Shown: positions 43,769 through 53,486 of the stretch, piece after piece | Layout of the letters: every line of letters starts with the position of its first letter | Numbering within the stretch: position 1 is the stretch's first letter | Assembly (NCBI GenBank): GCA_041739875.1 | Contig: JBGSNA010000232.1 | Span: forward strand, 1-64,000 | Direction: 5' to 3' | DNA length: 64,000 nt | Source: JBBSJZ01 sp041739875 | GTDB taxonomy: Bacteria; Planctomycetota; Planctomycetia; Pirellulales; Pirellulaceae | Position numbers and translations under genes: made by a program | Notes under the pieces: model-generated | Seen by the model: the letters and a program-made list of their open reading frames with translations, nothing else | What the model was told of the DNA's origin: nothing | The model's database searches: none

Positions 43769-45181
43769 ATGTCTCATCGCCTGTCTTGTCGCTTACGTTT
43801 TTTTTTCTGTTTGATGGTGTGGGTGGTTGGCCTCGAGATTCTATGCGAGAGTGCCGTCGCCCAGCCCAATGTGATTCTCATTCTCGCCGATGATCTCGGT
43901 TACGGAGACTTATCGATCCTTGGCCAGAAACGATTTCAAACGCCAAACATTGATCGACTGGGAAAAGAAGGCATCATTTTTACTCAGCATTATTCTGGGA
44001 ACACGGTCTGTTCACCGTCACGTGCGAGTTTGATGACGGGACAGCACCCCGGTCACGTTCATTGTCGCGCTAATTCAGGAGAGACAAAAGCTGCGCTCGA
44101 TCCAACAATGACGACGCTTCCGCGCTTGTTCAAAAATGCAGGCTATGCGACTGGGGCGTTTGGCAAGTGGGGACTGGGCGAAACATCATCCCAAGACCAC
44201 CAGAATCCAATGGCGCACGGGTTTGATCAATTCAGTGGCTGGAAGAGCCAAGGGATTGCTCACACTTATTATCCGTCGACAATCGTTCGCAATGGACAAG
44301 AAGTGCCGTTGCCCAAGGGGACCTATGTCCATGATCTGATCATGTTGGATGCGTTGACGTTCATCGATCGAAACGCGAAGGCCAAGCAACCGTTCTTTTG
44401 CTATATCCCAACAGCAATTCCGCACGCAGCGATGCACGCGCCACCGGAGTTGCATGACAAATGGCGCAAGCTTCTGCCGCAGTTCGATCATAAAATTGGA
44501 ACGTACGGGGCTGGAAAGACGGAAACGTGTCCGCCAGTAACGAACCCGATTGCGGGGTTTGCGGCGATGGTCGAACATCTCGACAACCAGGTTGGTGAGT
44601 TGTTGGATCTTGTTCAGAAAAATGGCATCGATGACCACACGCTCATTGTTTTTGCCAGTGATAATGGGGCTCATAAAGAAGGCGGACACGATCCGGAGTT
44701 CTGGGATTCGAATGGTCCTTTTCGCGGGATCAAACGTGATCTCTACGAAGGCGGTATCCACTCACCGTTCCTTGCTCGATGGCCAGCAGCGATCGCTGCT
44801 GGTTCCACCAGCGATCACATCAGCGCGTTCTGGGACATCTTGCCCACAATGGCTGAATTGATCAGCCAGCCGACCCCGGTACAAACTGACGGTATCTCGA
44901 TGCTGGCGGCACTCACTGGAAATACCGCCCAACAGAAACAACATGAATGGTTGTATTGGGAAGCTACATCGCCAGGCGAAAAACCTGAGAAGCAAGCCGC
45001 CCGCATGGGAAAATGGAAAGCAGTGAAGCTCCTTACCAAGAAGAATGCTGAAGGGACTCTCGAACTCTATAACCTCGAAACGGATATCGGTGAAGCGAAA
45101 AACGTTGCCGCGAAAGAACCTGAGATCGCCGCGAAAATGCAAAGCATCATGAACGAAGCAAGCATTCCGCTGGAGCGATAG
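43769..45181 (+). CDS. Sulfatase (S1 type), secreted
   Basis: The 470-residue enzyme has signal peptide MSHRLSCRLRFFFCLMVWVV followed by AVAQ. The sulfatase core shows the metal site NVILILADDLGYGDLSI and the formylglycine motif C-S-P-S-R with Cys81 (VCSPSRASLMTG). GAFGKWGLGE and DNGAHKEGGHDPEFW (a second metal-site segment) follow. Length is normal for planctomycete S1 sulfatases. It would remove sulfate esters from glycans in the periplasm or outside; substrate unknown. Cys81 must be oxidised to formylglycine, but no FGE-type or radical-SAM activating gene is in this window. It is first of seven sulfatases in tandem. Confidence 0.93.
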   Translation: MSHRLSCRLRFFFCLMVWVVGLEILCESAVAQPNVILILADDLGYGDLSILGQKRFQTPNIDRLGKEGIIFTQHYSGNTVCSPSRASLMTGQHPGHVHCRANSGETKAALDPTMTTLPRLFKNAGYATGAFGKWGLGETSSQDHQNPMAHGFDQFSGWKSQGIAHTYYPSTIVRNGQEVPLPKGTYVHDLIMLDALTFIDRNAKAKQPFFCYIPTAIPHAAMHAPPELHDKWRKLLPQFDHKIGTYGAGKTETCPPVTNPIAGFAAMVEHLDNQVGELLDLVQKNGIDDHTLIVFASDNGAHKEGGHDPEFWDSNGPFRGIKRDLYEGGIHSPFLARWPAAIAAGSTSDHISAFWDILPTMAELISQPTPVQTDGISMLAALTGNTAQQKQHEWLYWEATSPGEKPEKQAARMGKWKAVKLLTKKNAEGTLELYNLETDIGEAKNVAAKEPEIAAKMQSIMNEASIPLER

Positions 45182-45339
45182 TCAAGCGTTCTCGAGTTCA
45201 TCCGCCGAGAATGACGCTACGGCGACAAGAGAATTCGCATCCAAGCGGGCAACCCTAACCACGCAGACGTCCGCTTGTTCTACAATGGTTCACTTGGAAC
45301 TCATACAACAGTGCCCACCGCCCAGAAAAATGCTTCTCC

Positions 45340-46707
45340 ATGAAACAACTGATTTCGTTTGCTGCGTGTCACGTTCTCTTTTCATTGGCGGCCGTTGTTT
45401 GCGTTACGGCGAGTGAGCAACCGAACGTGATTCTCGTGATGGTCGACGACTTTGGCTATGAATGCATAACGGCTAATGGGGGCGAGTCGTACCAAACGCC
45501 CAACATCGACGCGTTGGCTGGGTCAGGCGTTCGGTTTGAGAATTGTCATGTCCAGCCGTTGTGTACACCGACTCGCGTACAATTGATGACGGGGAAATAC
45601 AACATCCGCAACTACATCAGTTTCGGGAAACTGCCGCGTACGGAGAAGACCTTCGGCCATCTGTTGAAGGAAGCGGGCTATGTGACAGGAATTTGTGGCA
45701 AGTGGCAACTCGGAAGCGAACCAGACGCACCACAACACTTTGGGTTCGACGAAGCGCTCCTGTGGCAGCACACACGCCGTCCACCGCGATACGCGAATCC
45801 CGGACTTGAACGGAACGCCGTCGAACAAGACTACACGATGGGCGAGTACGGCCCCACGCTGGTCAACGACTTTGCACTCGAGTTCATCACCAAGCACAAG
45901 GAGAAACCGTTCTTTCTCTATTGCCCCATGATTCTCACCCACTCGCCGTTCCAGCCGACGCCGGACAGCCCGAATTGGGATCCGACGATCAGCAGTGAGA
46001 GCGTACAGAACGCGGTGAAGCACTTCGCCGATATGACCGCTTACACCGACAAGATGATGGGGCGAATGATTGCGAAACTCGAAGAACTGGGGATTCGCGA
46101 CAACACGCTGTTGATCTTCCTCGGTGACAATGGAACGCTTGGAAGTGTCACGAGCCGATTCAAGGGCGCGGACTACAAAGGCGGGAAAGGCTCAACGAAA
46201 GCCAATGGCACGCACGTTCCCCTCATCGCCAATTGGCCGGCCGTGATGAAAGGCCACGGACGCGTCTGTGCAGATCTCGTCAGTAGCACAGACTTCTTGC
46301 CAACGATTTGTGAAGCGGTTGGTGTCTCATCGCCAGCAAACGTTGATGGAGTCAGCTTCCTGCCGCAGTTGCTAGGTGAAACAGGTGCGCCTCGGCAGTG
46401 GCTCTACACTTGGTACTCACCGCGGCAACGACTGGATCTCACGGTGAAAGAGTGCGCCTTCGATAAGCATTTCAAGCTCTATCGCACGGGCGAATTTTAT
46501 GATCTCCAGAAGGATGCCGACGAGAAGCACGATCAAGCATCTGCGAAGCACGACAGCAACACAGCGGCTGAGAAAGCAAAGCTTCAATCCGTACTCGACA
46601 AGTTTGCGGACGCACGCCCAGCGAGTCTCGATCGTGAGTTTGAAGCATCCGGTAACGGCAAAGAGAAGAACGAGAAGAAAGAAAAGAAGAACAAAAACAA
46701 GAAGTAG
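45340..46707 (+). CDS. Sulfatase (S1 type) with Lys-rich C-terminal tail
   Basis: This 455-residue protein begins with signal peptide MKQLISFAACHVLFSLAAVV. The metal site is NVILVMVDDFGYECITANGG and the formylglycine motif is C-T-P-T-R with Cys75 (QPLCTPTRVQLMTGKYN). GICGKWQLGSEPD and LGDNGTLGSVTS follow. The last 16 residues are GKEKNEKKEKKNKNKK, a strongly basic tail not typical of the family; it may bind acidic polysaccharide or the cell surface. The upstream gap of 158 bases fits a separate promoter. Confidence 0.92.
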   Translation: MKQLISFAACHVLFSLAAVVCVTASEQPNVILVMVDDFGYECITANGGESYQTPNIDALAGSGVRFENCHVQPLCTPTRVQLMTGKYNIRNYISFGKLPRTEKTFGHLLKEAGYVTGICGKWQLGSEPDAPQHFGFDEALLWQHTRRPPRYANPGLERNAVEQDYTMGEYGPTLVNDFALEFITKHKEKPFFLYCPMILTHSPFQPTPDSPNWDPTISSESVQNAVKHFADMTAYTDKMMGRMIAKLEELGIRDNTLLIFLGDNGTLGSVTSRFKGADYKGGKGSTKANGTHVPLIANWPAVMKGHGRVCADLVSSTDFLPTICEAVGVSSPANVDGVSFLPQLLGETGAPRQWLYTWYSPRQRLDLTVKECAFDKHFKLYRTGEFYDLQKDADEKHDQASAKHDSNTAAEKAKLQSVLDKFADARPASLDREFEASGNGKEKNEKKEKKNKNKK

Positions 46708-46735
46708 TCCTTCTGGAATCGAGAGGAGTCGTTCA

Positions 46736-48220
46736 ATGCGGTACGTGTATCTAATTTTAATTTCGCTCGTGTTGTTGCCTGTGTCGATAACGCACGCCAC
46801 GGACGTGGCAAAGTTAAACGTGCTTTTCATTGCCGCAGACGATTTGCGCAATGACCTGCCGTGTTATGGCCATCCGCTGGTGAAGACTCCGAATATCGAT
46901 CGATTGGCACGACGTGGATTGACGTTCAATCGAGCCTATTGCCAGCAGGCGGTATGTAATCCTTCGCGTGCATCACTGTTGACTGGCCGTCGTCTCGATG
47001 CATTGCAGATTTGGGATCTGCCCACACATTTTCGCGCAACGATGCCGGACGTGGTTACGATGCCCCAACATTTCAAGAATCACGGCTACTTCACGCAAGG
47101 CATTGGCAAGATTTTTCATAATTTTCGTCAAGAGATTGAAGGCGATCCCGATTCATGGAGCGTCCCGGCGGTCATGCATTATGCAAGCCATGGCGACGAT
47201 AAACCCAAAGTGGATCGACCTTTGCCAAAGAACTTTGCGAAGGATCCCAAGTGCGAGTGCCGTGACGTGCCTGATGACGCGTATTACGACGGACGAATCG
47301 CGGAACTCGCAGTCGAAACGCTTGGTCAACTTAAGTCTGGATCGCAACCGTTTTTTCTCGCAGTTGGTTTTTGGAAGCCGCATGCTCCGTTCAACTCGCC
47401 AAAACGCTACTGGGACATGTACGAGCGAGACGATGTGTCGATGCCGGAGAATCCCGACTGGCCCGTCGATGCGCCGCGAGTCGCTTGGCATAACGGACGT
47501 GAAATTGTCAGCAATGAACAACGAGAACTGACGCCCGACGCCGTTCGAGAGATTCGCCATGGGTATCTTGCAAATATCAGCTACCTGGATGCCCAAGTCG
47601 GCAAAGTCATCGATGAACTCGATCGTCTTGAACTGGCTGACAACACAGTGATTGTGTTTTGGTCAGACCACGGGTACCACCTTGGTGAGCAAACGCTTTG
47701 GGCAAAAACGTCCAACTTTGAACTGGACGCGCGCGTGCCGTTGATTATCGCGACTCCAACAATGACTTCATCGGGAAAGACAACCGATGCGCTCGTGGAG
47801 TTGCTTGATCTTTACCCGACGCTCGTGGAACTCTGTGGTTTGCCACCGGTGAAACAACTGGATGGAGTGAGCCTTTCTGCTGTCATCGAGTCGCCGGACT
47901 CAGTGGTGCGAACGACGGCGCTCACGCAACATCCGCGACCGGCCTATTACACGGGTGCCCCCGATTCCATGGGCTACTCGATTCGGACAAAACAGTTTCG
48001 TTACACGGAATGGCGAGATTGGAAAAGTGGCGAAACGGTTGCTCGCGAACTCTATGATCACACAGTCGACACAACCGAATCTCGCAATCTAGCGAACCAA
48101 GACGACTATTTGCGAGTCGTCAAACTGCATGCCATTCTGCTGGGCAAATCGAAGCCCATTGTGACTCCCGGTTGGACTCCCGTTCTGACCACGCAAACCA
48201 CTCCGTCGATTCGAAAGTAA
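46736..48220 (+). CDS. Sulfatase, iduronate-2-sulfatase-like
   Basis: The 494-residue enzyme has signal peptide MRYVYLILISLVLLPVSITH. LNVLFIAADDLRNDLPCYGH is the metal site and VCNPSRASLLTG the formylglycine motif, with Cys74. The N in C-N-P-S-R and the QAVCNPSR context resemble iduronate-2-sulfatases (IDS, S1_7 type), as do SYLDAQVGKVIDELDRLELA and FWSDHGYHLGEQTLWAKTSN. Subfamily is my reading, not a computed assignment. GAGAGGAG lies about 12 bases before ATG 46736; the longer frame from 46499 overlaps the previous gene. It would act on sulfated uronic-acid-containing glycans. Confidence 0.92.
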   Translation: MRYVYLILISLVLLPVSITHATDVAKLNVLFIAADDLRNDLPCYGHPLVKTPNIDRLARRGLTFNRAYCQQAVCNPSRASLLTGRRLDALQIWDLPTHFRATMPDVVTMPQHFKNHGYFTQGIGKIFHNFRQEIEGDPDSWSVPAVMHYASHGDDKPKVDRPLPKNFAKDPKCECRDVPDDAYYDGRIAELAVETLGQLKSGSQPFFLAVGFWKPHAPFNSPKRYWDMYERDDVSMPENPDWPVDAPRVAWHNGREIVSNEQRELTPDAVREIRHGYLANISYLDAQVGKVIDELDRLELADNTVIVFWSDHGYHLGEQTLWAKTSNFELDARVPLIIATPTMTSSGKTTDALVELLDLYPTLVELCGLPPVKQLDGVSLSAVIESPDSVVRTTALTQHPRPAYYTGAPDSMGYSIRTKQFRYTEWRDWKSGETVARELYDHTVDTTESRNLANQDDYLRVVKLHAILLGKSKPIVTPGWTPVLTTQTTPSIRK

Positions 48221-48326
48221 CGCGTCTCCCACCTGCGTGTCGGCGATGCTCAACTTTGCTCGCGTCGATGCCACTGTAATGGCCCAGTTATCCCAAATGA
48301 TCCTTCGCAACTTTAGATGCCTTGCT

Positions 48327-49844
48327 ATGAACTTGCTGCACAGAATTCTCGTGGTCCTCTGCTGCCTGGGAGCATCCGGAGACCTGTTGGCCGCAGAACT
48401 TAGTATTGCGAAGCCCAATATTGTTCTATTGATGGGCGATGACCATGGCTGGGAAGAGACCGGTTACAACGGACATCCGCACGTTCTGACACCGGTCCTC
48501 GATGAGATGGCGTCGACGGGGCTAAAGCTCGAGAATTTTTATGCGGCACATCCGAGTTGCTCGCCGACCCGAGCAAGCTTCCTTACCGGGCGACATCCCA
48601 ATCGCATGGGAACGTTCGCGCCAGGATGGTCCTTTCGGCCGGAGGAGATCACCAGTGCCAAGATGATGAAGGCAGCCGGTTATCGGTGTGCGCACTTCGG
48701 AAAATGGCATCTCGGTGCCGTTAAAGCGGCATCGCCAGTCAACCCAGGCGCGATGGGGTTTGATGAGTGGTTGTCGCACGACAACTTCTTTGAACTCGAT
48801 CCTTCGTTCTCTCGCAATGGCGCACCGCCCGAAGTCTTTCACGGAGAGAGTTCACAAATCGTGATAAGTGAAGCGATTCGCTTCATCGATCGTGCTCGCT
48901 CATCAAACCAGCCGTTCTTCACTGTGGTTTGGTTTGGGTCACCGCACGAACCGTACAGCGGACTGGCCGAAGACTTAGCACTCTACGACGAGTTGCCCGC
49001 CAAATATCCGAACAAGAAAGTCAAGCTGACTTCGAACGAAACCGGTGGATCAACAACCCGTCCTCAAGGCGACGTCTTGCGAGAACGGTATGCAGAGATC
49101 ACTGCGATGGATCGCTCCATCGGAACATTGCGCAAGCACCTTGCCGACACAGGGTTGCGTGAAAACACATTGTTGTTTTATTGTGGCGACAACGGAACTT
49201 CCGCCGACGGATCGCTTGTCACTCCACATCGCGGCGTCAAAGGCCAAGTTTACGATGGCGGAATCCTTGTGCCTGGTTTGATTGAATGGCCAGACCGAAT
49301 TCCGCAACCACGTAGCACCAAAGTTCGCGCTAGCACAAGCGATTTACTGCCTACGCTTTGCGGAATCGCAAACCAACCACTTCCGAATCGTCCCATCGAT
49401 GGTGTGGATCTGGCTCCGTTGATAGATGGCACGATGACGGAACGCCCAAACCCACTGTACTTTTGGGAGTTTAGAAATGTCCCCTCCGAGAAAACAAACT
49501 CCAAGCCGTACATCGAAACAAATCTGCAAGCGGGTACAACACCTTTGGTGAAGCTCACCGGTGGTAAAGCAACGCGTGACTTCAAAAACTTTCACCATGC
49601 TGCAGTGACCGACTCCGACTACTTGGGGCCTCGTGCGATCATTGATGGCCACCACAAGCTGGTGATTCATGAGCCGAAGAACCAACCGCCGATGGTGGAA
49701 CTCTTCGATTTGAATTCTGATCCCGCAGAAACCCGTAACTTGATCGCGCAACGACCTGACGTAGCGGATGAGCTACAATTGAAGCTTCACGAATGGCAAC
49801 AATCCGTACTTACGAGCCTGAGCGGCGCTGATTACCATCCCTAA
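48327..49844 (+). CDS. Sulfatase (S1 type), secreted
   Basis: The 505-residue product starts MNLLHRILVVLCCLGASGDL LAAE, a signal peptide. NIVLLMGDDHGWEETGYNGH has a DD-H-G-W metal site, and SCSPTRASFLTG holds formylglycine Cys78. HFGKWHLGAVKAASPVNPGA and CGDNGTSADGSLV are further family marks. It differs from its neighbours in the H of D-D-H-G-W, shared by a distinct planctomycete subgroup. The frame upstream to 48237 is not signal-like, so ATG 48327 was chosen. Substrate unknown. It is followed by the cytochrome c gene after 31 bases. Confidence 0.92.
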   Translation: MNLLHRILVVLCCLGASGDLLAAELSIAKPNIVLLMGDDHGWEETGYNGHPHVLTPVLDEMASTGLKLENFYAAHPSCSPTRASFLTGRHPNRMGTFAPGWSFRPEEITSAKMMKAAGYRCAHFGKWHLGAVKAASPVNPGAMGFDEWLSHDNFFELDPSFSRNGAPPEVFHGESSQIVISEAIRFIDRARSSNQPFFTVVWFGSPHEPYSGLAEDLALYDELPAKYPNKKVKLTSNETGGSTTRPQGDVLRERYAEITAMDRSIGTLRKHLADTGLRENTLLFYCGDNGTSADGSLVTPHRGVKGQVYDGGILVPGLIEWPDRIPQPRSTKVRASTSDLLPTLCGIANQPLPNRPIDGVDLAPLIDGTMTERPNPLYFWEFRNVPSEKTNSKPYIETNLQAGTTPLVKLTGGKATRDFKNFHHAAVTDSDYLGPRAIIDGHHKLVIHEPKNQPPMVELFDLNSDPAETRNLIAQRPDVADELQLKLHEWQQSVLTSLSGADYHP

Positions 49845-49875
49845 GCGACATTTACCTTTGGCAACATTTATTCCT

Positions 49876-51105
49876 ATGCATTCAACGAAGCCTGTGTTTC
49901 GATCAATGAAATATTTCTCGCAGCAGTATTGTTTTCTGATAGCGTTTGTATTCGCTCTCTTTGGCTCGGTACGCGCCGGCGAAGAGCGAGAGTCACTTGA
50001 TCTACTCGTGAATACACTTGTATCGATGGAGAATGAACCGGCTGTTTGCAGTTCACTGATGCGGGGAATGTTGAGCGGGCTTGAGGGAAGACGCAATGTC
50101 GACCCGCCATCGGGCTGGGGACCGTTGAGTGAGAAGTTTTCTCGCAGTCCTGATGCGGAAGTCCGCGATTTGTCGACTCGACTTTCTCAGGTGTTTGGCG
50201 ACCGAGTGGCAATGCAAAAGGCGATTTCGGTCGTTCGAGACTCTTCGTCCAATCCGAGCCAACGTCGCACCGCTCTCAGTTCGCTGTTGGAACAGCAGTG
50301 CGATGAGTTGCCCGCTATCCTTGAACGACTTTTGGATGAGCCTGCATTCACGCTCGATGCGATCCGGGGCTATGGCATTATTGGAGTCGACGCGGCGCCA
50401 TCGATGCTATTAGATCGCTACCCGCAATGGGGCGCTGAATTGCGACGTGCGGTCGTCGAGACGCTGGCGACGCGAAAAAACTATGCCGAGGCGTTGGTCG
50501 CTGGTATCGAAAGCAAGATCGTGTCGCGAGATGATGTGCCAGTGCAAGTTGCGCGTTCAATGAGTGACATTCTTGGGAAGCGATTTACAAATGTGTATGG
50601 CGATATTCGACCGATTGCGGAGGATCGTGTAAACCTGCTTGCGAAGTACAAGGCGATGATCACGCCACAATCGCTCAGCGATGCAGACGCGTCGCGTGGC
50701 CGGGCGATGTTCCAGAAAACATGTGCAGCCTGTCACCAGCTCTATGGCGAAGGTGGTTTGGTGGGGCCCGATTTAACAGGCTCGAATCGAGCAAACTTGG
50801 ACTATATCCTTCTGAATAGCGTTGACCCCAGCTACGACGTTCCGGATGCCTACAAGATGCTTCAAGTTTTGACGGTGGAGGGGCGTGTCATCAACGGCGT
50901 GTTGGCTGAGGAGGACGCAGTGCGTTTGGTTCTGAAAACGGCAGAGCAACCACGCGTGGTTGTCGCCAAATCCGATATCGAATCCCGCCGAGTCTCGCCC
51001 AAATCGATGATGCCAGACGGACAATTGGACCAGATGAAGACTCAAGAAGTGCTCGATTTGATCAAGTACCTCCGAACGACCGAACAAGTGGAGTTGGCTA
51101 AGTGA
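49876..51105 (+). CDS. Exported cytochrome c domain protein with HEAT-like N-terminus
   Basis: This 409-residue protein has a signal sequence (YCFLIAFVFALFGSVRAGEE). Its helical, repeat-like middle (residues 40-250, LSTRLSQVFGDRVAMQKAIS) resembles the HEAT region of planctomycete dehydrogenase-linked proteins. The C-terminal domain carries a single heme c site, C-A-A-C-H at residue 283, with GPDLTGSNR and MPDG following, the likely methionine ligand. In Pirellulaceae this cytochrome module is often fused to a PVC-type dehydrogenase; here it is a separate gene that overlaps the next by GTGA. Electron transfer from the dehydrogenase is inferred. ATG 49906 is an alternative start. Confidence 0.85.
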   Translation: MHSTKPVFRSMKYFSQQYCFLIAFVFALFGSVRAGEERESLDLLVNTLVSMENEPAVCSSLMRGMLSGLEGRRNVDPPSGWGPLSEKFSRSPDAEVRDLSTRLSQVFGDRVAMQKAISVVRDSSSNPSQRRTALSSLLEQQCDELPAILERLLDEPAFTLDAIRGYGIIGVDAAPSMLLDRYPQWGAELRRAVVETLATRKNYAEALVAGIESKIVSRDDVPVQVARSMSDILGKRFTNVYGDIRPIAEDRVNLLAKYKAMITPQSLSDADASRGRAMFQKTCAACHQLYGEGGLVGPDLTGSNRANLDYILLNSVDPSYDVPDAYKMLQVLTVEGRVINGVLAEEDAVRLVLKTAEQPRVVVAKSDIESRRVSPKSMMPDGQLDQMKTQEVLDLIKYLRTTEQVELAK

Positions 51106-53483
51106 GACGGAATCAAAATTCAAGTGCTGTTATAGTTTTGGCAGCCATCATCGGCACGCTTGGCAGTGTTCGCTTTGCCTTGGCTGAGGACGCGAGAAAC
51201 ACACTTCCCAAGCAGCAGCATAAGACGAGCGACGCGCCGTTTTTAACTCCACCAGAAGCGGTCGCCAAGATGGTGATCCCCGACGGTTTTGAAGTTTCCA
51301 TATTTGCTTCTGAGCCTGACATCGCGGAACCCATCGCGTTCTGTTTCGATGACCGCGGGCGGATGTGGGTCGCCGAAAATTTTAATTACCGCACACGACG
51401 GGAGCATACGGACGAGCAAGTTAGCCGCATTCAGATCCTCGAAGACACTGATGGCGATGGCGTCTTTGACAAGAAGAAAACGTTCACGGACAAGCTCACG
51501 TTTACATCGGGTCTCGCATGCGGATTCGGTGGCGTATTCGTCGGGTCGCCACCTCACTTGAGTTTTATACCAGACGCGGACGGTGACGACGTTCCAGATG
51601 GACCGCCGCAACCATTGCTTGATGGCTGGGGAATCAACGATCGTCACGAGACGCTCAATAGTTTCATTTGGGGACCGGACGGTTGGCTGTATGGATGCCA
51701 CGGCGTCTTCACCCAGTCTCGTGTTGGTCATATCGGGGACGATGATGCCAAACGGCAATTCATTGACGGCGGGATTTGGCGATATCATCCAACGCGTAAA
51801 ACGTTTGAGATCTTTGCTCGCGGACTATCCAATCCTTGGGGATTCGACTTTGACGATCACGGACAAGCGTTTGCAACGTGCTGTGTCATTCCGCATTTGT
51901 TCCACGTCGTCCAAGGCGGCGTGTACCACAAGCAAAGTCTTCCGCATGTGAACCCGCATATTTATGACGATATCAAGACGATCCGCGATCATACGCACCT
52001 ATCCGCACACGGCGGCGCACGGTTTGGACTGAGCGATGTGTTTCCGAAAGAGTATCGCAATCAATTGTTCATGTGCAATATTCACGAGCACGCGGTGCTC
52101 ACCGACGTGATGGTGCCGAGTGGTTCGAGCTTCATTGGTAAGCACGGCGCCGACTTCATGCCGACCAACGATCTAGCTTGGGTTGGATTCAGTGTTGAAA
52201 TCGGACCGGACGGTGGAGTCTATATTTTGGACTGGCACGATACCGACGTCTGCGGCAATGCGATTAATTTTCCTAACAGTGGTCGAGTTTATCGAATCAT
52301 GCCGAAGGGCGTGCCCCATAAGCCGCTGCCGAATTTGACGCTAATGTCGGATGAGCAATTGGTCGAACTCCAGCAGCATGACAACGATTGGTTTGTGCGT
52401 CATGCGCGAACGTTACTTCAGTCGCGGGGTGTATCGGGCAAGTTGGACCGCTCGCTGGTGCATGCGGCGCTTCATGTCCAGTTCGATGCGGTTTCGACGT
52501 CAGCAAAACGTCTACGCGCATTGTGGGCATTGCAAGTCACCGAAGGATTGAGCCGTGATCGCTTGGTCTCGCTTTTGAACCACGACGATCCGCATGTTCG
52601 TGCGTGGTCAATCCAGTTCCTGTGCGATGCGAGCAATGTCAATGCTTTCGAAGATGCGAGCGTGGCAAATCAAGCGGTTGTCGACCAGGACGTTTTACAA
52701 AAGTTCGCTGCGATGGCCAAGGAAGATCCATCGCCGGTCGTGCGTTTGTATTTGGCAGCTGCGGTCCAACGTTTGCCATTTACAGACCGATGGGCAGTTC
52801 TCGAAGGTTTAGTCTCGCATGGCGAAGACATGGGTGACAATAATCTGCGACGAATGGCATGGTTTGCCTTGGAACCGATGGTGCCAACGCATCCTCACGA
52901 AGCACTCAAGCTCGCGATTGCTGGAAAGATGCCGAATCTTCAAGAGTTTGTTGCGAGGCGGATGGTTTCTGGATCTGTTGCAGTGCCCCCAAAGACTCAG
53001 GCGAGCCTAGGTGTTAAAGCGAGCCTTGATCAACCTAGCAAACGGAACCTGGAATCCACATGGCAAGGCATCATTGGGAAGGTGGCTCCCGGCTTCACGG
53101 TTCGCAATGTCGGCGAAGGCGGCGTGGTGCATCACGACTCCTTTAGAAATGCGAGTGCGGTTCAAACACACCCTCTGGATCGCGAGACGCCAAGCAGTCT
53201 GCATCGCGAAATCCAAATTCCACAAGACAAAGTGACGAGACTCACGATGCGGGTCAGCCATCATCCGCACGGTGACTGGCAATTGCGGGTAGTGGCTGAA
53301 GGCGATGTTTTGTCGGATCAGATTGTTGGTCCGAAGTCGGTGCGTAAAGATGAGTGGCTTGATGTGACCGTCGATCTGACGAAGTACGCAGGTCGAACGA
53401 TCAAATTGTCCATTGAGAATCGTCCGAATGATTGGCACAACGAGTGGGCTTACTGGAATGACGTTTCCATCGTTTTTGAGTGA
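51102..53483 (+). CDS. PVC-type membrane-bound dehydrogenase (Pirellula/Verrucomicrobium domain)
   Basis: The 793-residue exported protein starts GTG with signal region SSAVIVLAAIIGTLGSVRFA. Residues 50-430 form a beta-propeller resembling sugar/PQQ dehydrogenases: EPDIAEPIAFCFDDRGRMWV, ILEDTDGDGVFDKKKTF, IWGPDGWLYGCHGVFTQS, VEIGPDGGVYILDWHDTDVC. HEAT-like repeats follow (residues 450-640), then a C-terminal beta-sandwich (GDWQLRVVAEGDVLSDQIVG to NEWAYWNDV). The family is widely named putative membrane-bound dehydrogenase; substrate is undetermined, probably a carbohydrate. It overlaps the cytochrome gene by four bases, and a sulfatase follows by four, so all three are probably one operon. 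Confidence 0.88.
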   Translation: MRRNQNSSAVIVLAAIIGTLGSVRFALAEDARNTLPKQQHKTSDAPFLTPPEAVAKMVIPDGFEVSIFASEPDIAEPIAFCFDDRGRMWVAENFNYRTRREHTDEQVSRIQILEDTDGDGVFDKKKTFTDKLTFTSGLACGFGGVFVGSPPHLSFIPDADGDDVPDGPPQPLLDGWGINDRHETLNSFIWGPDGWLYGCHGVFTQSRVGHIGDDDAKRQFIDGGIWRYHPTRKTFEIFARGLSNPWGFDFDDHGQAFATCCVIPHLFHVVQGGVYHKQSLPHVNPHIYDDIKTIRDHTHLSAHGGARFGLSDVFPKEYRNQLFMCNIHEHAVLTDVMVPSGSSFIGKHGADFMPTNDLAWVGFSVEIGPDGGVYILDWHDTDVCGNAINFPNSGRVYRIMPKGVPHKPLPNLTLMSDEQLVELQQHDNDWFVRHARTLLQSRGVSGKLDRSLVHAALHVQFDAVSTSAKRLRALWALQVTEGLSRDRLVSLLNHDDPHVRAWSIQFLCDASNVNAFEDASVANQAVVDQDVLQKFAAMAKEDPSPVVRLYLAAAVQRLPFTDRWAVLEGLVSHGEDMGDNNLRRMAWFALEPMVPTHPHEALKLAIAGKMPNLQEFVARRMVSGSVAVPPKTQASLGVKASLDQPSKRNLESTWQGIIGKVAPGFTVRNVGEGGVVHHDSFRNASAVQTHPLDRETPSSLHREIQIPQDKVTRLTMRVSHHPHGDWQLRVVAEGDVLSDQIVGPKSVRKDEWLDVTVDLTKYAGRTIKLSIENRPNDWHNEWAYWNDVSIVFE

Positions 53484-53486
53484 GCT

